A DNA stretch of 64,000 nucleotides from Marivita sp. XM-24bin2 (GTDB lineage: Bacteria > Pseudomonadota > Alphaproteobacteria > Rhodobacterales > Rhodobacteraceae), in NCBI GenBank assembly GCA_003149565.1, contig QCWH01000016.1, positions 1 through 64,000 on the forward strand, given 5' to 3'. The notes beneath the pieces are model-generated. The model had not been told where the DNA came from. It ran no database searches and saw only the letters and a program-made list of their open reading frames with translations. How positions within the stretch are numbered: the first letter of the stretch is position 1; every line of letters begins with the position of its first letter. Shown here piece after piece: positions 18,244-27,896 of the stretch. Position numbers and translations under genes: made by a program.

Positions 18244-18278
18244 ACGTATTTTGTCCAGACGCCGTCAATTGGTGAAGT

Positions 18279-18680
18279 ATGAAATCGCTACATGCCCTTG
18301 CGCTTGCCGCAGCTATGTTGGTCTGTCCCTCATGGATCCCGACAGCGTTTGCCGAGCCGTATTTGGTGCTGGTTGAACAGCCGGGCTGTGTATACTGCGA
18401 ACGCTGGCACAGCGAGATCGGTCCGGCCTACCCAAAGACCGATGAAGGCCAATTTGCGCCGCTTATTCGTGCAGACTTACGCGAAGGTCCTCCTGACGGG
18501 ATAGCATATGCACGCCGCGTTCTTTTCACACCGACCTTTGTTCTGGTAGAGGACGGTCAAGAACAGGCACGCATTGAAGGGTATCCCGGCGAAGATTTCT
18601 TTTGGCCGCTTTTGACCAAGCTGCTCGAAGACAATACCGATTTTTCTTCGCCCACAGAGGCCGAAACGGTCAGGAACTAG
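18279..18680 (+). CDS. soxS: SoxS, periplasmic thioredoxin-like protein
   Basis: SoxS is a small periplasmic thioredoxin that in Paracoccus is needed for full induction and reactivation of the Sox system. The 133-residue product has a signal peptide (ending AFA-E) and the active site QPGCVYCERWH near 35-45. The FTPTFVLVEDG segment contains the cis-Pro expected of thioredoxins. It is eight bp before soxR in a soxSR pair. Confidence 0.9.
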   Translation: MKSLHALALAAAMLVCPSWIPTAFAEPYLVLVEQPGCVYCERWHSEIGPAYPKTDEGQFAPLIRADLREGPPDGIAYARRVLFTPTFVLVEDGQEQARIEGYPGEDFFWPLLTKLLEDNTDFSSPTEAETVRN

Positions 18681-18688
18681 GGGCACGC

Positions 18689-19024
18689 ATGGCACTTCCC
18701 AAGCTCAGTCCAGATCTGAATGAAGATGAACTCGATCGTATTGTCGATAAGGCCACAACTGCGTCCAACTTTTTGAAAGCCATCAGTCACGAAGGTCGAT
18801 TGATGATTTTATGCCATCTCGTTACCGGCGAAAAATCTGTGACCGAGCTGGAAGAGCTGCTGACGGCCCGGCAAGCGGCAGTGTCGCAGCAGCTTTCTCG
18901 ATTGCGACTGGAAGGCCTCGTTATCCCTCGGCGGGATGGCAAGACAATATATTATCGTTTGGCAGATGACCGCCCACGCAAAATGCTAGAATGTGTCTAC
19001 GAACTGTTCTGCAAAGACGACTGA
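18689..19024 (+). CDS. soxR: SoxR, ArsR-family repressor of sox genes
   Basis: SoxR is a winged-helix repressor of the sox operon. The 111-residue product has the ArsR HTH core at about 52-85 (TELEELLTARQAAVSQQLSR). Cys42 and Cys108 lie at the same residue numbers as the thiol switch reported in the related sulfide sensor BigR; a third Cys is at 102. Loss of DNA binding on persulfide or disulfide formation is therefore likely. It lacks metal-binding ArsR motifs. The gene follows soxS, divergent from soxV. Confidence 0.93.
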   Translation: MALPKLSPDLNEDELDRIVDKATTASNFLKAISHEGRLMILCHLVTGEKSVTELEELLTARQAAVSQQLSRLRLEGLVIPRRDGKTIYYRLADDRPRKMLECVYELFCKDD

Positions 19025-19105
19025 TTTCTAAGCCGACTCTGTTCTTGCCCTAACATCTCGAAAACAGCATACTTGCCTTGGGAACCGGTCTTGGGAGGAC
19101 AGCTT

Positions 19106-20167
19106 ATGCTGGAGAGCGTTCCAGAGCACATTCTAGTCGCGTTTATTGGACTGTTCGGAGGCATACTGCTTGGACTCGCCGCCCGCCTGGGTAGGTTTTG
19201 CACGCTCGGAGCGATTGAAGACCTGCTCTACGGTGGATCAGACACCCGCATTCGGATGTGGGGCATTGCCATTGGGACTGCGATTATCGGCAGCTTCGCC
19301 CTGATGGGAACCGGGGCCGTTCAGGCGGACACCACATATTACCTCTCGATAAAATGGCTGCCTTGGGCATCAGTTATTGGCGGCCTGATGTTCGGCTACG
19401 GCATGGCACTGGCCGGGAATTGCGGCTATGGCGCGGTTGCCCGACTGGGCGGCGGCGATCTGCGGAGTTTTGTGATCGTCCTTGTCATGGGCGTGTCGAC
19501 ATATGTCGTCCTGAGCGGCCCATTGGCACCATTGCGTGACATGCTTTTCCCACAGAGTTCGGTACTGCCAGGTGACGTCGCGCCTGGCATCGCGCATGCA
19601 ACGGCTCATTGGACCGGGATGCCCGTAACAGCCATCGGCCTCAGCGTCGGTGTCGCAATGCTGGCGATCTCGATCAGCTCCCGCGCCTTTCTTGAAACAC
19701 CGAAATCAGTGATCTGGGCCATTGTCGTCGGGATTGCCATCATCAGTGGATGGGCAGGGACATCCTGGGTCGCGAACACCGGGTTCGAAGTCGTCCCTGT
19801 GGTCTCCCACAGTTTCGCAGCACCCTTGGGCGAAAGTATCCTTTGGTGGATGATCGGCTCCGCGCAACCTGTCAGCTTTGCCGTTGGTTCAGTTGCCGGC
19901 GTCTGGCTTGGCGCCTTCATCGGCTCTTTGATCAAAGGACATTTCCGCTGGGAAGCCTGCGAGGACCCGCGTGAATTGAGGCGCCAGATCTTCGGCGCAG
20001 CGCTTATGGGAGCTGGCGCTGTCATTGCCCTTGGCTGCACTGTCGGCCAGGGGATCAGCGCCTTCTCTCTGCTCGCCTTCAGTGCGCCGGTGACATTCAT
20101 CGCGATTTTCGTCGGAGCTGCGTTGGGCCTGCGGCAACTGATTGTGGGGTTCAATCCAGCGGAATAA
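19106..20167 (+). CDS. soxT: SoxT-type YeeE/YedE sulfur transporter
   Basis: YeeE/YedE membrane proteins import thiosulfate or related sulfur species, and members next to soxR are called SoxT. The 353-residue product has about ten hydrophobic segments. Conserved Cys-containing stretches are ARLGRFCTLG, LAGNCGYGAVARLGGG and ALGCTVGQG. A TTG upstream lacks a ribosome-binding site, whereas this ATG follows GGAGGACAG. It lies 81 bp after soxR in the same direction and ends at the terminator at 20212-20237. Confidence 0.88.
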   Translation: MLESVPEHILVAFIGLFGGILLGLAARLGRFCTLGAIEDLLYGGSDTRIRMWGIAIGTAIIGSFALMGTGAVQADTTYYLSIKWLPWASVIGGLMFGYGMALAGNCGYGAVARLGGGDLRSFVIVLVMGVSTYVVLSGPLAPLRDMLFPQSSVLPGDVAPGIAHATAHWTGMPVTAIGLSVGVAMLAISISSRAFLETPKSVIWAIVVGIAIISGWAGTSWVANTGFEVVPVVSHSFAAPLGESILWWMIGSAQPVSFAVGSVAGVWLGAFIGSLIKGHFRWEACEDPRELRRQIFGAALMGAGAVIALGCTVGQGISAFSLLAFSAPVTFIAIFVGAALGLRQLIVGFNPAE

Positions 20168-20211
20168 CTCTCTGGCGTTGCGAAAGAATCACGTTGCAAA
20201 ACAATTTTTCA

Positions 20212-20237
20212 CGCCGGGCAGCGTCCGGCGCTTTTTT
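20212..20237 (+). terminator. Intrinsic terminator after the soxSRT unit
   Basis: A 6-bp GC stem (20212-20217 with 20225-20230) is followed by TTTTTT. It separates soxT from the Hint-domain gene. Confidence 0.75.
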
Positions 20238-20308
20238 GCCTGCAATCGGTTTCAAGGCTGTCTACCCTAAAGATAAAAATAAAACTAAAGAGAGCAGGCA
20301 AGCAGGCT

Positions 20309-21373
20309 ATGGGAACGGCTTATAACGGCACGTTCGTCATCTCCTGGTCGCAAACCACAATAGACACGCTGCAGGCGGCCCCGGTCGATTTTCTGAAAGT
20401 GGGTGTGTCGTGGAGTTGGGAAGGCGAGGCGGTCCGTGTGGATGGCCCCAACGATTTGTTGCGACTGGACGGGGCAGAAGGCGAATCAGATCGACGAAAA
20501 CGTGCAGCACGCATGGTGCGGCGCTTGGTCGGGGTGGCCCTCGAAGAGACGAACGATCTGAACCACATCGAGATAGACCATCCGATGGCAGACAAGTGTT
20601 TTGTGCTGACCGACGGCCACAGCACTTACACGGTGACGCTGATTGATTCCGGAACGCGCAAGCCGCCACTCTTGATGTTCCTGAATCAACTCCCGCCTAA
20701 GGATCGAGAGCTTTGGGTCATTCATGCCGCACTGTCGTCTGTCGTTACGCAAAGCGATGCCGAACTGAAGGGCGCGGTGATTTGCTTTACGCCCGGAACC
20801 CGCATTTTGACGCCAGATGGCGTGAAATTCATCGAAGAGCTACGCGAAGGCGATTTGGTGCAGACCAAAGACAATGGGTGTCAGCCGATCCAATGGATGG
20901 GCCAGCGACGGATGACCGGTGCAAGGCTCTTCGCCATGCCGAAGCTGCGTCCGATCCGTATCCGCGCTGGTCTCTTCGGACTTGATGAACCGGACGAGGA
21001 TTTGCTCGTCTCCCCCGAGCACCGGATGCTTGTGAAAGGCCGCGTCGCAATGGATCTGTTCAACACGCCAGAGGTGCTTGTCGCCGCCCGGGATTTGGTT
21101 GACCATAACCGCGTCTGCGTGGATCTTACTGTTCGAGAGATCACATATGTGCATATGCTGCTGCCCCAGCACGAGATCCTGTTCGCAAACGGTGTTGAGT
21201 CCGAAAGCTTCCATCCCGCGAACGCTGCACTCTCGACGCTCGATGAAACCGATTGTTCGCGGTTGAGAGAGATGCTGCCAAATGTGGATCGCGACCCACA
21301 AAGCTACGGCAGCTACGCGCGTCGTAATCTCACCACGTCAGAAGCTGCAATTCTGATACACAGGGCCGCCTGA
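20309..21373 (+). CDS. Hint-domain (hedgehog/intein-type) protein
   Basis: This 354-residue protein has an N-terminal region of about 155 residues without a domain I recognise, then a Hint-type domain. The domain starts at Cys159 (VICFTPGTRILTPDG) and runs to LLPQHEILFANGVESESFHP near 275-295. The family is common in Rhodobacterales, where Hint domains often follow variable N-terminal modules and may self-cleave. No signal peptide or membrane segment is visible. The gene stands alone between the soxT terminator and a convergent SH3 gene. Its biological role is unknown. Confidence 0.85.
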   Translation: MGTAYNGTFVISWSQTTIDTLQAAPVDFLKVGVSWSWEGEAVRVDGPNDLLRLDGAEGESDRRKRAARMVRRLVGVALEETNDLNHIEIDHPMADKCFVLTDGHSTYTVTLIDSGTRKPPLLMFLNQLPPKDRELWVIHAALSSVVTQSDAELKGAVICFTPGTRILTPDGVKFIEELREGDLVQTKDNGCQPIQWMGQRRMTGARLFAMPKLRPIRIRAGLFGLDEPDEDLLVSPEHRMLVKGRVAMDLFNTPEVLVAARDLVDHNRVCVDLTVREITYVHMLLPQHEILFANGVESESFHPANAALSTLDETDCSRLREMLPNVDRDPQSYGSYARRNLTTSEAAILIHRAA

Positions 21374-21405
21374 AAACAGGCGGTCATACGCCGAATTGCG
21401 CGGAG

Positions 21406-21927
21406 CTACTCGAACACTTCGTTGGGTTGCACACCCCAATACGCGCCTTTGCGCGCCCATCCGCGATACCCTCCTGCTTCCAGCTCACACCAGTCGGTCT
21501 GACACTGTCGCACCTCGGCAACCACACCAAGCGACAATTGTGCGTTGATTTGTGTCGTCGGGTCCGGACGGACATACAGGTTCAGCATATCGACCTCGAC
21601 AATGGCGGTACGAACGCCTGACAGAAGCGAATAGTGCACCCATCCTCCAGCACCATCGCGGTCTTGAACACGCCTCCAATGGCCATGCTCAGCTGTGATC
21701 TGCAAAGGCATATTCCGGCGCTTATAGACCCAGTCGATTCGGTGCGAGAGCGAAGGACCACGGCGCACATTGCCTTCGCTCGCCTTCATCGAGACATAGC
21801 GCGGCAGCGGCAGATTTGTCACCGCCCCCCTCTCTGCCGCAAAAGCAGGCACGGAATGCAGGACACCTACGATCACAGCTGCAGCCAAGACTTTGCCTGT
21901 CAACACGCGGAACGAAATCCAGCTCAT
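21406..21927 (-). CDS. Secreted SH3 domain-containing protein
   Basis: The 173-residue product has a signal peptide (hydrophobic segment about 9-27, ending AFA-A). Two bacterial SH3-like repeats follow: one around SMKASEGNVRRGPSLSHRI, the second around DMLNLYVRPDPTTQ. Such proteins usually bind cell-wall or periplasmic partners. The start has GAGG at eight bases. It diverges from the hydroxyacid dehydrogenase gene. Confidence 0.85.
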   Translation of the reverse strand: MSWISFRVLTGKVLAAAVIVGVLHSVPAFAAERGAVTNLPLPRYVSMKASEGNVRRGPSLSHRIDWVYKRRNMPLQITAEHGHWRRVQDRDGAGGWVHYSLLSGVRTAIVEVDMLNLYVRPDPTTQINAQLSLGVVAEVRQCQTDWCELEAGGYRGWARKGAYWGVQPNEVFE

Positions 21928-22045
21928 GGGATGCGCCTCAATTTGCTCGGTTTTTTGCTTTTTGCCAGCAGGTTCGTGTGCCTGCCGCGCCTTTGAGACA
22001 CTCTGCCAAAACCTGACGTGCCGGGGAAGTAGTGGGAGCGAACGC

Positions 22046-23032
22046 ATGCCATCAAAACGTCTGAGTGTTGTCGTCACGCGACGTTTGCCTGACGCTGTCG
22101 AAACACGCCTTAAAGAACTGTTCGACGTCCGTCTCAGAGACAGCGACACCCCAATGACACAGGCTCAATTGATCGACGCGGTGAAAGAAGCGGACGTACT
22201 TGTTCCGACCGTGACCGACAAGATCGACGCCGGGCTGATTGGGCAGGCCGGAGAACGGCTGCGCCTCATCGCCAATTTCGGGGCAGGCGTCGATCACATC
22301 GACGTCGATACCGCCCGCAGCCGGGGCATTCTTGTGTCGAACACGCCGGGCGTGGTGACCGAAGACACCGCCGACATGGTCCTTGCGCTGATGCTCAGCG
22401 TGACTCGCCGCCTTCAGGAAGGTCTCAACGTCATGCAGACCGGCGATTGGGAAGGCTGGGCGCCGACAGCGTTCCTTGGCGGTCGTCTAGGAGGGCGCCG
22501 TTTGGGGATCCTTGGCATGGGCCGCATCGGTCAGGCCGTTGCCCGCCGCGCCAAGGCGTTCGGCATGCAGATCCATTACCACAACCGTCGCCGTCTGCGA
22601 CCCGAGATCGAAGACGCACTCGAAGCGACCTATTGGGAAAGCCTCGACCAGATGGTCGCGCGCATGGACATCCTGTCTGTCAACTGCCCGCACACGCCTT
22701 CGACTTTCCACCTGCTCAATGCGCGGCGTCTCAAACTGCTCAAACCCAGCGCCGTGATCGTGAACACTTCGCGAGGTGAGGTGATCGACGAAAACGCCCT
22801 GACCCGCATGCTTAAGGCAGGCGAGTTGGCCGGTGCGGGCCTTGACGTCTACGAACACGGGCACCGCGGGAATCCAGAACTGCGCAACATGGCGAATGTC
22901 GTCATGCTTCCCCATATGGGGTCGGCCACGCAGGAAGGCCGACTTGAGATGGGCGAGAAGGTCATCATCAACGTCAAGACATTCGCCGACGGCCACCGTC
23001 CGCCCGATCAGGTAGTGCCCGCCATGTTGTGA
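22046..23032 (+). CDS. D-isomer 2-hydroxyacid dehydrogenase (glyoxylate/hydroxypyruvate reductase type)
   Basis: The 328-residue enzyme belongs to the NAD(P)-dependent D-2-hydroxyacid dehydrogenase family. Landmarks are NFGAGVDHIDV, the LGMGRIGQAVARRAKAFG cofactor fold, VNTSRGEVID, and the catalytic His in VVMLPHMGSAT near 292. D-glycerate dehydrogenase or glyoxylate reductase is the likeliest activity, but related family members reduce other 2-oxoacids. The ATG follows GGGAGCG. Confidence 0.88.
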   Translation: MPSKRLSVVVTRRLPDAVETRLKELFDVRLRDSDTPMTQAQLIDAVKEADVLVPTVTDKIDAGLIGQAGERLRLIANFGAGVDHIDVDTARSRGILVSNTPGVVTEDTADMVLALMLSVTRRLQEGLNVMQTGDWEGWAPTAFLGGRLGGRRLGILGMGRIGQAVARRAKAFGMQIHYHNRRRLRPEIEDALEATYWESLDQMVARMDILSVNCPHTPSTFHLLNARRLKLLKPSAVIVNTSRGEVIDENALTRMLKAGELAGAGLDVYEHGHRGNPELRNMANVVMLPHMGSATQEGRLEMGEKVIINVKTFADGHRPPDQVVPAML

Positions 23033-23083
23033 CGGGGGCAATTTGCCCTTGTCATTGGTCTAAAGGCAAGCGATGAACAAACC

Positions 23084-23764
23084 ATGAACGCGCTTGAGTT
23101 TTCCTTCCGGTCCGAAACGCTGAATGCCCTACCCTCCGGAGCCCTCTTTTGGCCTGCTCAAGAACTGCTGGTCGTCTCTGATCTGCATTTTGGTAAATCC
23201 GCCCGCGCCGCGCGGTTCGGCGGTGCGCAATTACCCCCCTATGAAACCACCGAAACGCTTACACGTCTTGCCAACGATCTAGCCACAACCAAAGCACGAC
23301 GCGTAATCTGTCTTGGCGACAGCTTCGATGCACCTATTCTGCAAAGCGCCCTGCCCGAAGCCGATCTGCTCACGCTCACAACGCTGCAAGCGGGCCTAGA
23401 TTGGACGTGGATCGAAGGCAATCACGATCCCGGCCCCGTTCAACTCGGTGGCACTCACCGGCGCAGCATCGCCATCGGCGCTTTACAGTTCCGCCATATC
23501 GCAGACCCCATCCCGACTCCCGGCGAGGTCACTGGTCACTACCACCCCAAAGCCACGCTTTCGCTACGAGGTCGAGCTCTCACGCGCCCCTGTTTCCTTT
23601 TCGACGACAAGCGCCTGATCCTGCCCGCCTATGGGGCCTTCACCGGCGGATTACACAGCCATGACCCCACGCTGAAATGCCTAATGGCCGCCAACGCTCA
23701 GGCCATCCTGACCGGACCCAAGCCGTGCAAAATTCCGATGCCAGGCCGCGCCCCCTTGTCTTGA
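23084..23764 (+). CDS. pdeM: PdeM-like metallophosphoesterase
   Basis: The 226-residue protein matches the ligase-associated DNA-damage-response endonuclease PdeM. Metallophosphatase motifs are SDLHFGKS near 34, CLGDSFDA near 77, IEGNHDPG near 112, and GHYHPKATLSLRG near 152. PdeM usually sits with an Lhr-type helicase, a ligase and an exonuclease. Those are absent here, with a thioesterase and an agmatinase gene downstream instead. The nuclease role is therefore a family inference only. Confidence 0.82.
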   Translation: MNALEFSFRSETLNALPSGALFWPAQELLVVSDLHFGKSARAARFGGAQLPPYETTETLTRLANDLATTKARRVICLGDSFDAPILQSALPEADLLTLTTLQAGLDWTWIEGNHDPGPVQLGGTHRRSIAIGALQFRHIADPIPTPGEVTGHYHPKATLSLRGRALTRPCFLFDDKRLILPAYGAFTGGLHSHDPTLKCLMAANAQAILTGPKPCKIPMPGRAPLS

Positions 23765-23790
23765 CACGCGCCGCGTGCTCACTGTTTGGC

Positions 23791-24204
23791 ATGACCACGA
23801 ACCCTCGCATTCAAGCCAGCTTTGACAGCCAGTCCTTGATGACCACCTTGGGCGCAGCACTCGTCGAAACCGGCGACGGAACCGCAACCATCACCGCGCC
23901 GATTCTTCCGGGATCACGCCAGCAGCACGGCTTTGGCCATGCCGGCCTGACCTTTTCAATTGGCGACAGCGCAGCAGGCTATGCGGCCCTGACGCTGATC
24001 CCCGACGACCAGGAGGTCGTGACCGCCGAGATCAAGATCAACTTGCTGGCTCCGGCCATCGGCGACCGGCTGATCGCCCGGGGGCGCGTCATCAAACCCG
24101 GACGCCGACTGATCGTTGCCGCCTCTGATGTCTATGCCGACACCAATGGCAAAGAACGCCACATTGCCAGCCTCATGGGCACCATGATGCCCGTCGATCT
24201 CTAA
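23791..24204 (+). CDS. PaaI-family hotdog-fold thioesterase
   Basis: The 137-residue protein has the hotdog-fold pattern of PaaI/YbgC-type acyl-CoA thioesterases. The segment GSRQQHGFGHAGLTFSIGDSAAG carries the family's His-Gly pair and the conserved helix (split here to stay short: HGFGHAG then SIGDSAAGYA). The second half has the VTAEIKINLLAP strand. It is 26 bp after pdeM and 11 bp before the agmatinase gene, possibly one transcript. The thioester substrate is not predictable. Confidence 0.82.
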   Translation: MTTNPRIQASFDSQSLMTTLGAALVETGDGTATITAPILPGSRQQHGFGHAGLTFSIGDSAAGYAALTLIPDDQEVVTAEIKINLLAPAIGDRLIARGRVIKPGRRLIVAASDVYADTNGKERHIASLMGTMMPVDL

Positions 24205-24215
24205 AGGAACAGTAC

Positions 24216-25160
24216 ATGCCGACATACAATCAACCCTTGGGCGGCAACGATTCCCCCCGTTTCTCTGGCCCAAACACGATGATGCGCCTGCCCACGCAGC
24301 CCACCGCCGAAGGGCTCGACGCCTGTTTCGTCGGCATCCCGATGGATCACGGCGCGTCGAACCGCCCCGGCACCCGGCTTGGCCCGCGCCAAATTCGCGA
24401 AGAAAGCCGCATGATGCGGCCCTACAACATGGCCACGGGGGCCGCGCCGTTCGAGTGTATGCAGGTTGCGGATATTGGCGATGTGCCAATCAATACCTTC
24501 GATCTGAAGAAAACCATCGGCATCATCACCGACCATTATCGCGACATCCTCAGTCACGGCACGGTACCCCTGACTCTTGGCGGAGATCACACGCTGACAT
24601 GGCCCATCCTGCGCGCGATCAAGGAACAGCACGGGCCGGTTGCTTTGATCCATGTTGACGCCCATGCCGACACCAGCGATGAGATGTTCGGCGAGAAAGA
24701 AGCCCATGGCACCCCGTTCCGCCGCGCGTGGGAAGAAGGCTGTCTGCAAAATGACAAGGTCTGGCAGATCGGCCTGCGTGGGTCGGGCTACTCCCCCGAG
24801 GATTGGGACTGGGCCCGCGACAAAGGCTGGCACGTGATCCCGGCGGAAGAGTGCTGGTACAAATCACTCGCCCCTCTGATGACAGAGATCCGCGCCAAGA
24901 TCGGAGATGCGCCAGTCTATCTCAGCTATGACATCGACAGTCTCGACCCGGCCTTCGCACCCGGCACGGGAACTGTCGAAATGGGTGGCCTCAGCACGTG
25001 GCAGGCGTTGGAAATCGTGCGCGGCTGCGCTGGTCTGAACCTTGTAGGTGCCGACCTTGTTGAAGTGTCGCCGCCCTTCGACACCACAGGCACCACCGCG
25101 TTGATCGCATCGAACCTTCTGTTCGAAATGCTCTGCGCGCTTCCCAAAGCTCAAAAATAG
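24216..25160 (+). CDS. speB: Agmatinase-family ureohydrolase
   Basis: The 314-residue protein is a dimanganese ureohydrolase that likely splits agmatine to putrescine and urea. All metal-binding motifs are present: GGDHTLTWP near 127, HVDAHADT near 147, and SYDIDSLDPAFAPGTG near 237. Related enzymes use guanidinobutyrate or guanidinopropionate, so the substrate is not certain. It ends at the hairpin at 25165-25184. Confidence 0.88.
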   Translation: MPTYNQPLGGNDSPRFSGPNTMMRLPTQPTAEGLDACFVGIPMDHGASNRPGTRLGPRQIREESRMMRPYNMATGAAPFECMQVADIGDVPINTFDLKKTIGIITDHYRDILSHGTVPLTLGGDHTLTWPILRAIKEQHGPVALIHVDAHADTSDEMFGEKEAHGTPFRRAWEEGCLQNDKVWQIGLRGSGYSPEDWDWARDKGWHVIPAEECWYKSLAPLMTEIRAKIGDAPVYLSYDIDSLDPAFAPGTGTVEMGGLSTWQALEIVRGCAGLNLVGADLVEVSPPFDTTGTTALIASNLLFEMLCALPKAQK

Positions 25161-25164
25161 AAAG

Positions 25165-25184
25165 GCCGGGCAACTGCCCGGCCC
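25165..25184. terminator. Terminator between speB and folD
   Basis: A 9-bp stem (25165-25173 with 25176-25184) has a 2-nt apex. On the minus strand it is followed by TTTCTATTTTT, so it best serves folD, but it lies at the convergent junction and may act on both. Confidence 0.75.
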
Positions 25185-25188
25185 AACT

Positions 25189-26088
25189 TCAAGCTGTCAA
25201 ACCCTCCGGCTCGGGCAAACCATGCGCCCGACAACAGGCGGTCAGGGTGTTCGCCAGTAGGCAGGCAATGGTCATCGGCCCGACCCCACCCGGAACGGGC
25301 GTGATCGCGCCGGCCACTTCGGACACGCCCGCAAAGTCCACATCGCCCAAAAGCTTGGTTTTGCCTTCTTTCTCGGGATGCGGAATCCGGGTGATCCCCA
25401 CGTCGATCACGGTTGCGCCCGGCTTGACCCAATCGGCCTTGACCATCTCGGCCCGCCCGACGGCAGCAACCAGAATATCGGCACCATTGCATACGCTCGC
25501 CAGATCCTTGGTTCGCGAATGCGCAATCGTGACGGTGCAGTTTTCCTGCAAAAGCAGTTGCGCCATCGGCTTGCCGAAGAGGTTTGATCGCCCGATCACA
25601 ACCGCGTTCATACCGGACATTGCACCGATCTGATCTCGGAGCAGCATGAGACATCCCAGCGGCGTACAGGATACCAGACCCTTCTCCCCGCTCGCCAAAA
25701 GCCCCGCATTGACGACGCTCAACCCGTCGACGTCCTTGGCCGGATCGATCCGTGCAACAACCCGGCGTTCGTCCAGATGATCCGGCACTGGGAATTGACA
25801 CAGGATCCCATGCACGTTCGGATCGGCGTTCAACTGGTCGATCAGCGCAAAGAGATCCGCCTCGGACACATCTGCGGGCAGCTTATGCTCAAACGAGGCC
25901 ATGCCGACCTCGACTGTCTGCTTGTGCTTGGCGGCAACATAGACCTCGCTCGCCGGGTCTTCGCCGACCAGAACAACCGCAAGCCCTGGCGTAATCCCGT
26001 GATCAGCCTTTAGGCGCGCAACATGGTCCGCAATCTGCGCACGCACATTTGCGGCAAAAGCTTTTCCGTCGATAATCTGAGCGGTCAT
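25189..26088 (-). CDS. folD: Methylene-tetrahydrofolate dehydrogenase/cyclohydrolase
   Basis: FolD interconverts methylene-, methenyl- and formyl-tetrahydrofolate. The 299-residue product shows the [14 protein letters not shown] segment with the catalytic Lys, the QFPVPDHLD motif, the [17 protein letters not shown] cofactor-binding loop, and the C-terminal [15 protein letters not shown] signature. The start follows AAGGACGG. It lies downstream of fhs on the same strand, the pair forming a one-carbon route between formate and methylene-THF. Confidence 0.96.
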   Translation of the reverse strand: MTAQIIDGKAFAANVRAQIADHVARLKADHGITPGLAVVLVGEDPASEVYVAAKHKQTVEVGMASFEHKLPADVSEADLFALIDQLNADPNVHGILCQFPVPDHLDERRVVARIDPAKDVDGLSVVNAGLLASGEKGLVSCTPLGCLMLLRDQIGAMSGMNAVVIGRSNLFGKPMAQLLLQENCTVTIAHSRTKDLASVCNGADILVAAVGRAEMVKADWVKPGATVIDVGITRIPHPEKEGKTKLLGDVDFAGVSEVAGAITPVPGGVGPMTIACLLANTLTACCRAHGLPEPEGLTA

Positions 26089-26172
26089 GATCCGTCCTTC
26101 TTCTTTTTTCAAATATGCAAATACACCCGCGATGTCTCAGGACAGGCTTTGATCGGGCGCACATTGCGGGAT

Positions 26173-26213
26173 GGCGGGTGGGGCGATGGGCAAAGCCCGA
26201 GCGCCCACCCGCC
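26173..26213. other. Large stem-loop between fhs and folD
   Basis: GGCGGGTGGG at 26173-26182 (approximately) pairs with CCCACCCGCC at 26204-26213, with a further inner GGGC/GCCC pairing. No T-run follows. It could end the fhs message or stabilise it. Confidence 0.5.
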
Positions 26214-26219
26214 GTCAGC

Positions 26220-27896
26220 TTAAAACAGACCTTCGATCTGGCCCGCATCGTTCAAGTGGATGTTCTCGGCCGACGGCACACGCGGCAGGCCTGGCATGGT
26301 CATGATCTCGCCGCAGACCACAACGATAAATCCGGCACCCGCCGACAAGCGCACTTCACGCACCGGCACCGAGTGGCCCGTCGGCGCACCGCGGCGGTTC
26401 GGATCGGTTGTGAACGAATACTGCGTTTTCGCCATGCAGACCGGCAGATGACCGTAGCCCTGCTCTTCCCAAAGCTTGAGCTGATCGCGGATCTTCTGAT
26501 CCATCAGCGCCTCGTCAGCACGGTAAATACGCTTGGCAATGGTCTGGATTTTATCCGCAAGAGACATCTCGTCCGGGTAAATCGGTGCGAAATTCGCCTG
26601 ACCCGCATCGGCCACCTCAGCCACCTTGCGGGCAAGATCAGCAGAGCCTTCTGAACCAAGCTCCCAGTGGCGCGACAGGACAGCTTCGGCGCCATGTTCC
26701 TTCACATACGCCTTGATCGCCTCGACCTCGGCCTCGGTGTCGGTCACAAAGTGGTTGATCGCTACCACCACCGGCACGCCAAAGGATTTCAGGTTCTCGA
26801 TGTGACGGCCAAGGTTTGGACACCCTTTCTTGACAGCCTCAACATTCTCGGCACCAAGATCGGCTTTGGCCACACCGCCGTTCATCTTCATCGCGCGCAC
26901 AGTGGCGACACAGACCACCACTGACGGCGCAATCCCGGCCTTGCGGCACTTGATATTCATGAACTTTTCGGCACCGAGATCGGCCCCGAAGCCAGCCTCA
27001 GTCACAACGTAATCCGCCAGCTTGAGCGCCGTGGTCGTCGCGATCACCGAGTTACAGCCGTGGGCAATATTGGCGAACGGGCCGCCATGCACAAAGGCCG
27101 GATTGTTCTCGAGCGTCTGCACCAGGTTCGGCTGCATCGCATCCTTAAGCAGCACGGTCATCGCGCCTTCGGCCTTGATGTCACGGCAGAAAACCGGGCT
27201 GCGATCACGGCGATACGCCACGATCATGTCGCCCAGACGCTTTTCGAGGTCCTTGAGGTCTTGTGCCAAACACAGGATTGCCATGACTTCCGACGCCACG
27301 GTGATGTCAAATCCCGCCTCGCGCGGGAAGCCGTTGGCGACACCGCCCAAACTTGCGGTGATCTGGCGCAGCGCGCGGTCATTCATATCCACGACCCGGC
27401 GCCACACAACACGACGGACGTCGATTTCCTGCTCATTGCCCCAATAAATGTGATTGTCGATCATGGCAGACAGCAGGCTGTGCGCACTTGTGATCGCATG
27501 GAAATCGCCAGTGAAATGGAGGTTCATGTCCTCCATCGGAACCACCTGCGCATAGCCACCACCAGCAGCGCCGCCCTTCATGCCGAAGTTTGGTCCTAGC
27601 GATGCTTCGCGGATGCAGATCATCGCTTTCTTGCCGATATGGTTGAGGCCGTCACCCAGACCCACAGTTGTTGTGGTCTTGCCTTCGCCAGCGGGCGTCG
27701 GGTTGATTGCTGTGACTAGGATCAGTTTGCCATTCGGGCGGTCCTGCACCGAATTGATGAAGGACTGGCTCACCTTGGCCTTGTCATGGCCATAAGGCAG
27801 CAGGTCTTCAGACCCGATCCCAATTTTCTCACCAATCTCCATGATGGGGCGCTTCTGCGCCTCACGGGCGATCTCGATATCCGACTTGTACGACAT
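26220..27896 (-). CDS. fhs: Formate-tetrahydrofolate ligase
   Basis: Fhs makes 10-formyl-THF from formate, THF and ATP. The 558-residue length is normal. Signature stretches are the [17 protein letters not shown]-loop near 66-81, [20 protein letters not shown], and the C-terminal [19 protein letters not shown]. In marine Rhodobacterales fhs-folD supports oxidation or assimilation of C1 units from methylated compounds. The ATG follows AGGGGAGCC. Confidence 0.97.
   Translation of the reverse strand: MSYKSDIEIAREAQKRPIMEIGEKIGIGSEDLLPYGHDKAKVSQSFINSVQDRPNGKLILVTAINPTPAGEGKTTTTVGLGDGLNHIGKKAMICIREASLGPNFGMKGGAAGGGYAQVVPMEDMNLHFTGDFHAITSAHSLLSAMIDNHIYWGNEQEIDVRRVVWRRVVDMNDRALRQITASLGGVANGFPREAGFDITVASEVMAILCLAQDLKDLEKRLGDMIVAYRRDRSPVFCRDIKAEGAMTVLLKDAMQPNLVQTLENNPAFVHGGPFANIAHGCNSVIATTTALKLADYVVTEAGFGADLGAEKFMNIKCRKAGIAPSVVVCVATVRAMKMNGGVAKADLGAENVEAVKKGCPNLGRHIENLKSFGVPVVVAINHFVTDTEAEVEAIKAYVKEHGAEAVLSRHWELGSEGSADLARKVAEVADAGQANFAPIYPDEMSLADKIQTIAKRIYRADEALMDQKIRDQLKLWEEQGYGHLPVCMAKTQYSFTTDPNRRGAPTGHSVPVREVRLSAGAGFIVVVCGEIMTMPGLPRVPSAENIHLNDAGQIEGLF

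Noticed and set aside
7893..20167. sox cluster as a recently acquired island
   Set aside because: Base composition and codon use match the flanks, and no integrase, tRNA or direct repeat borders it.
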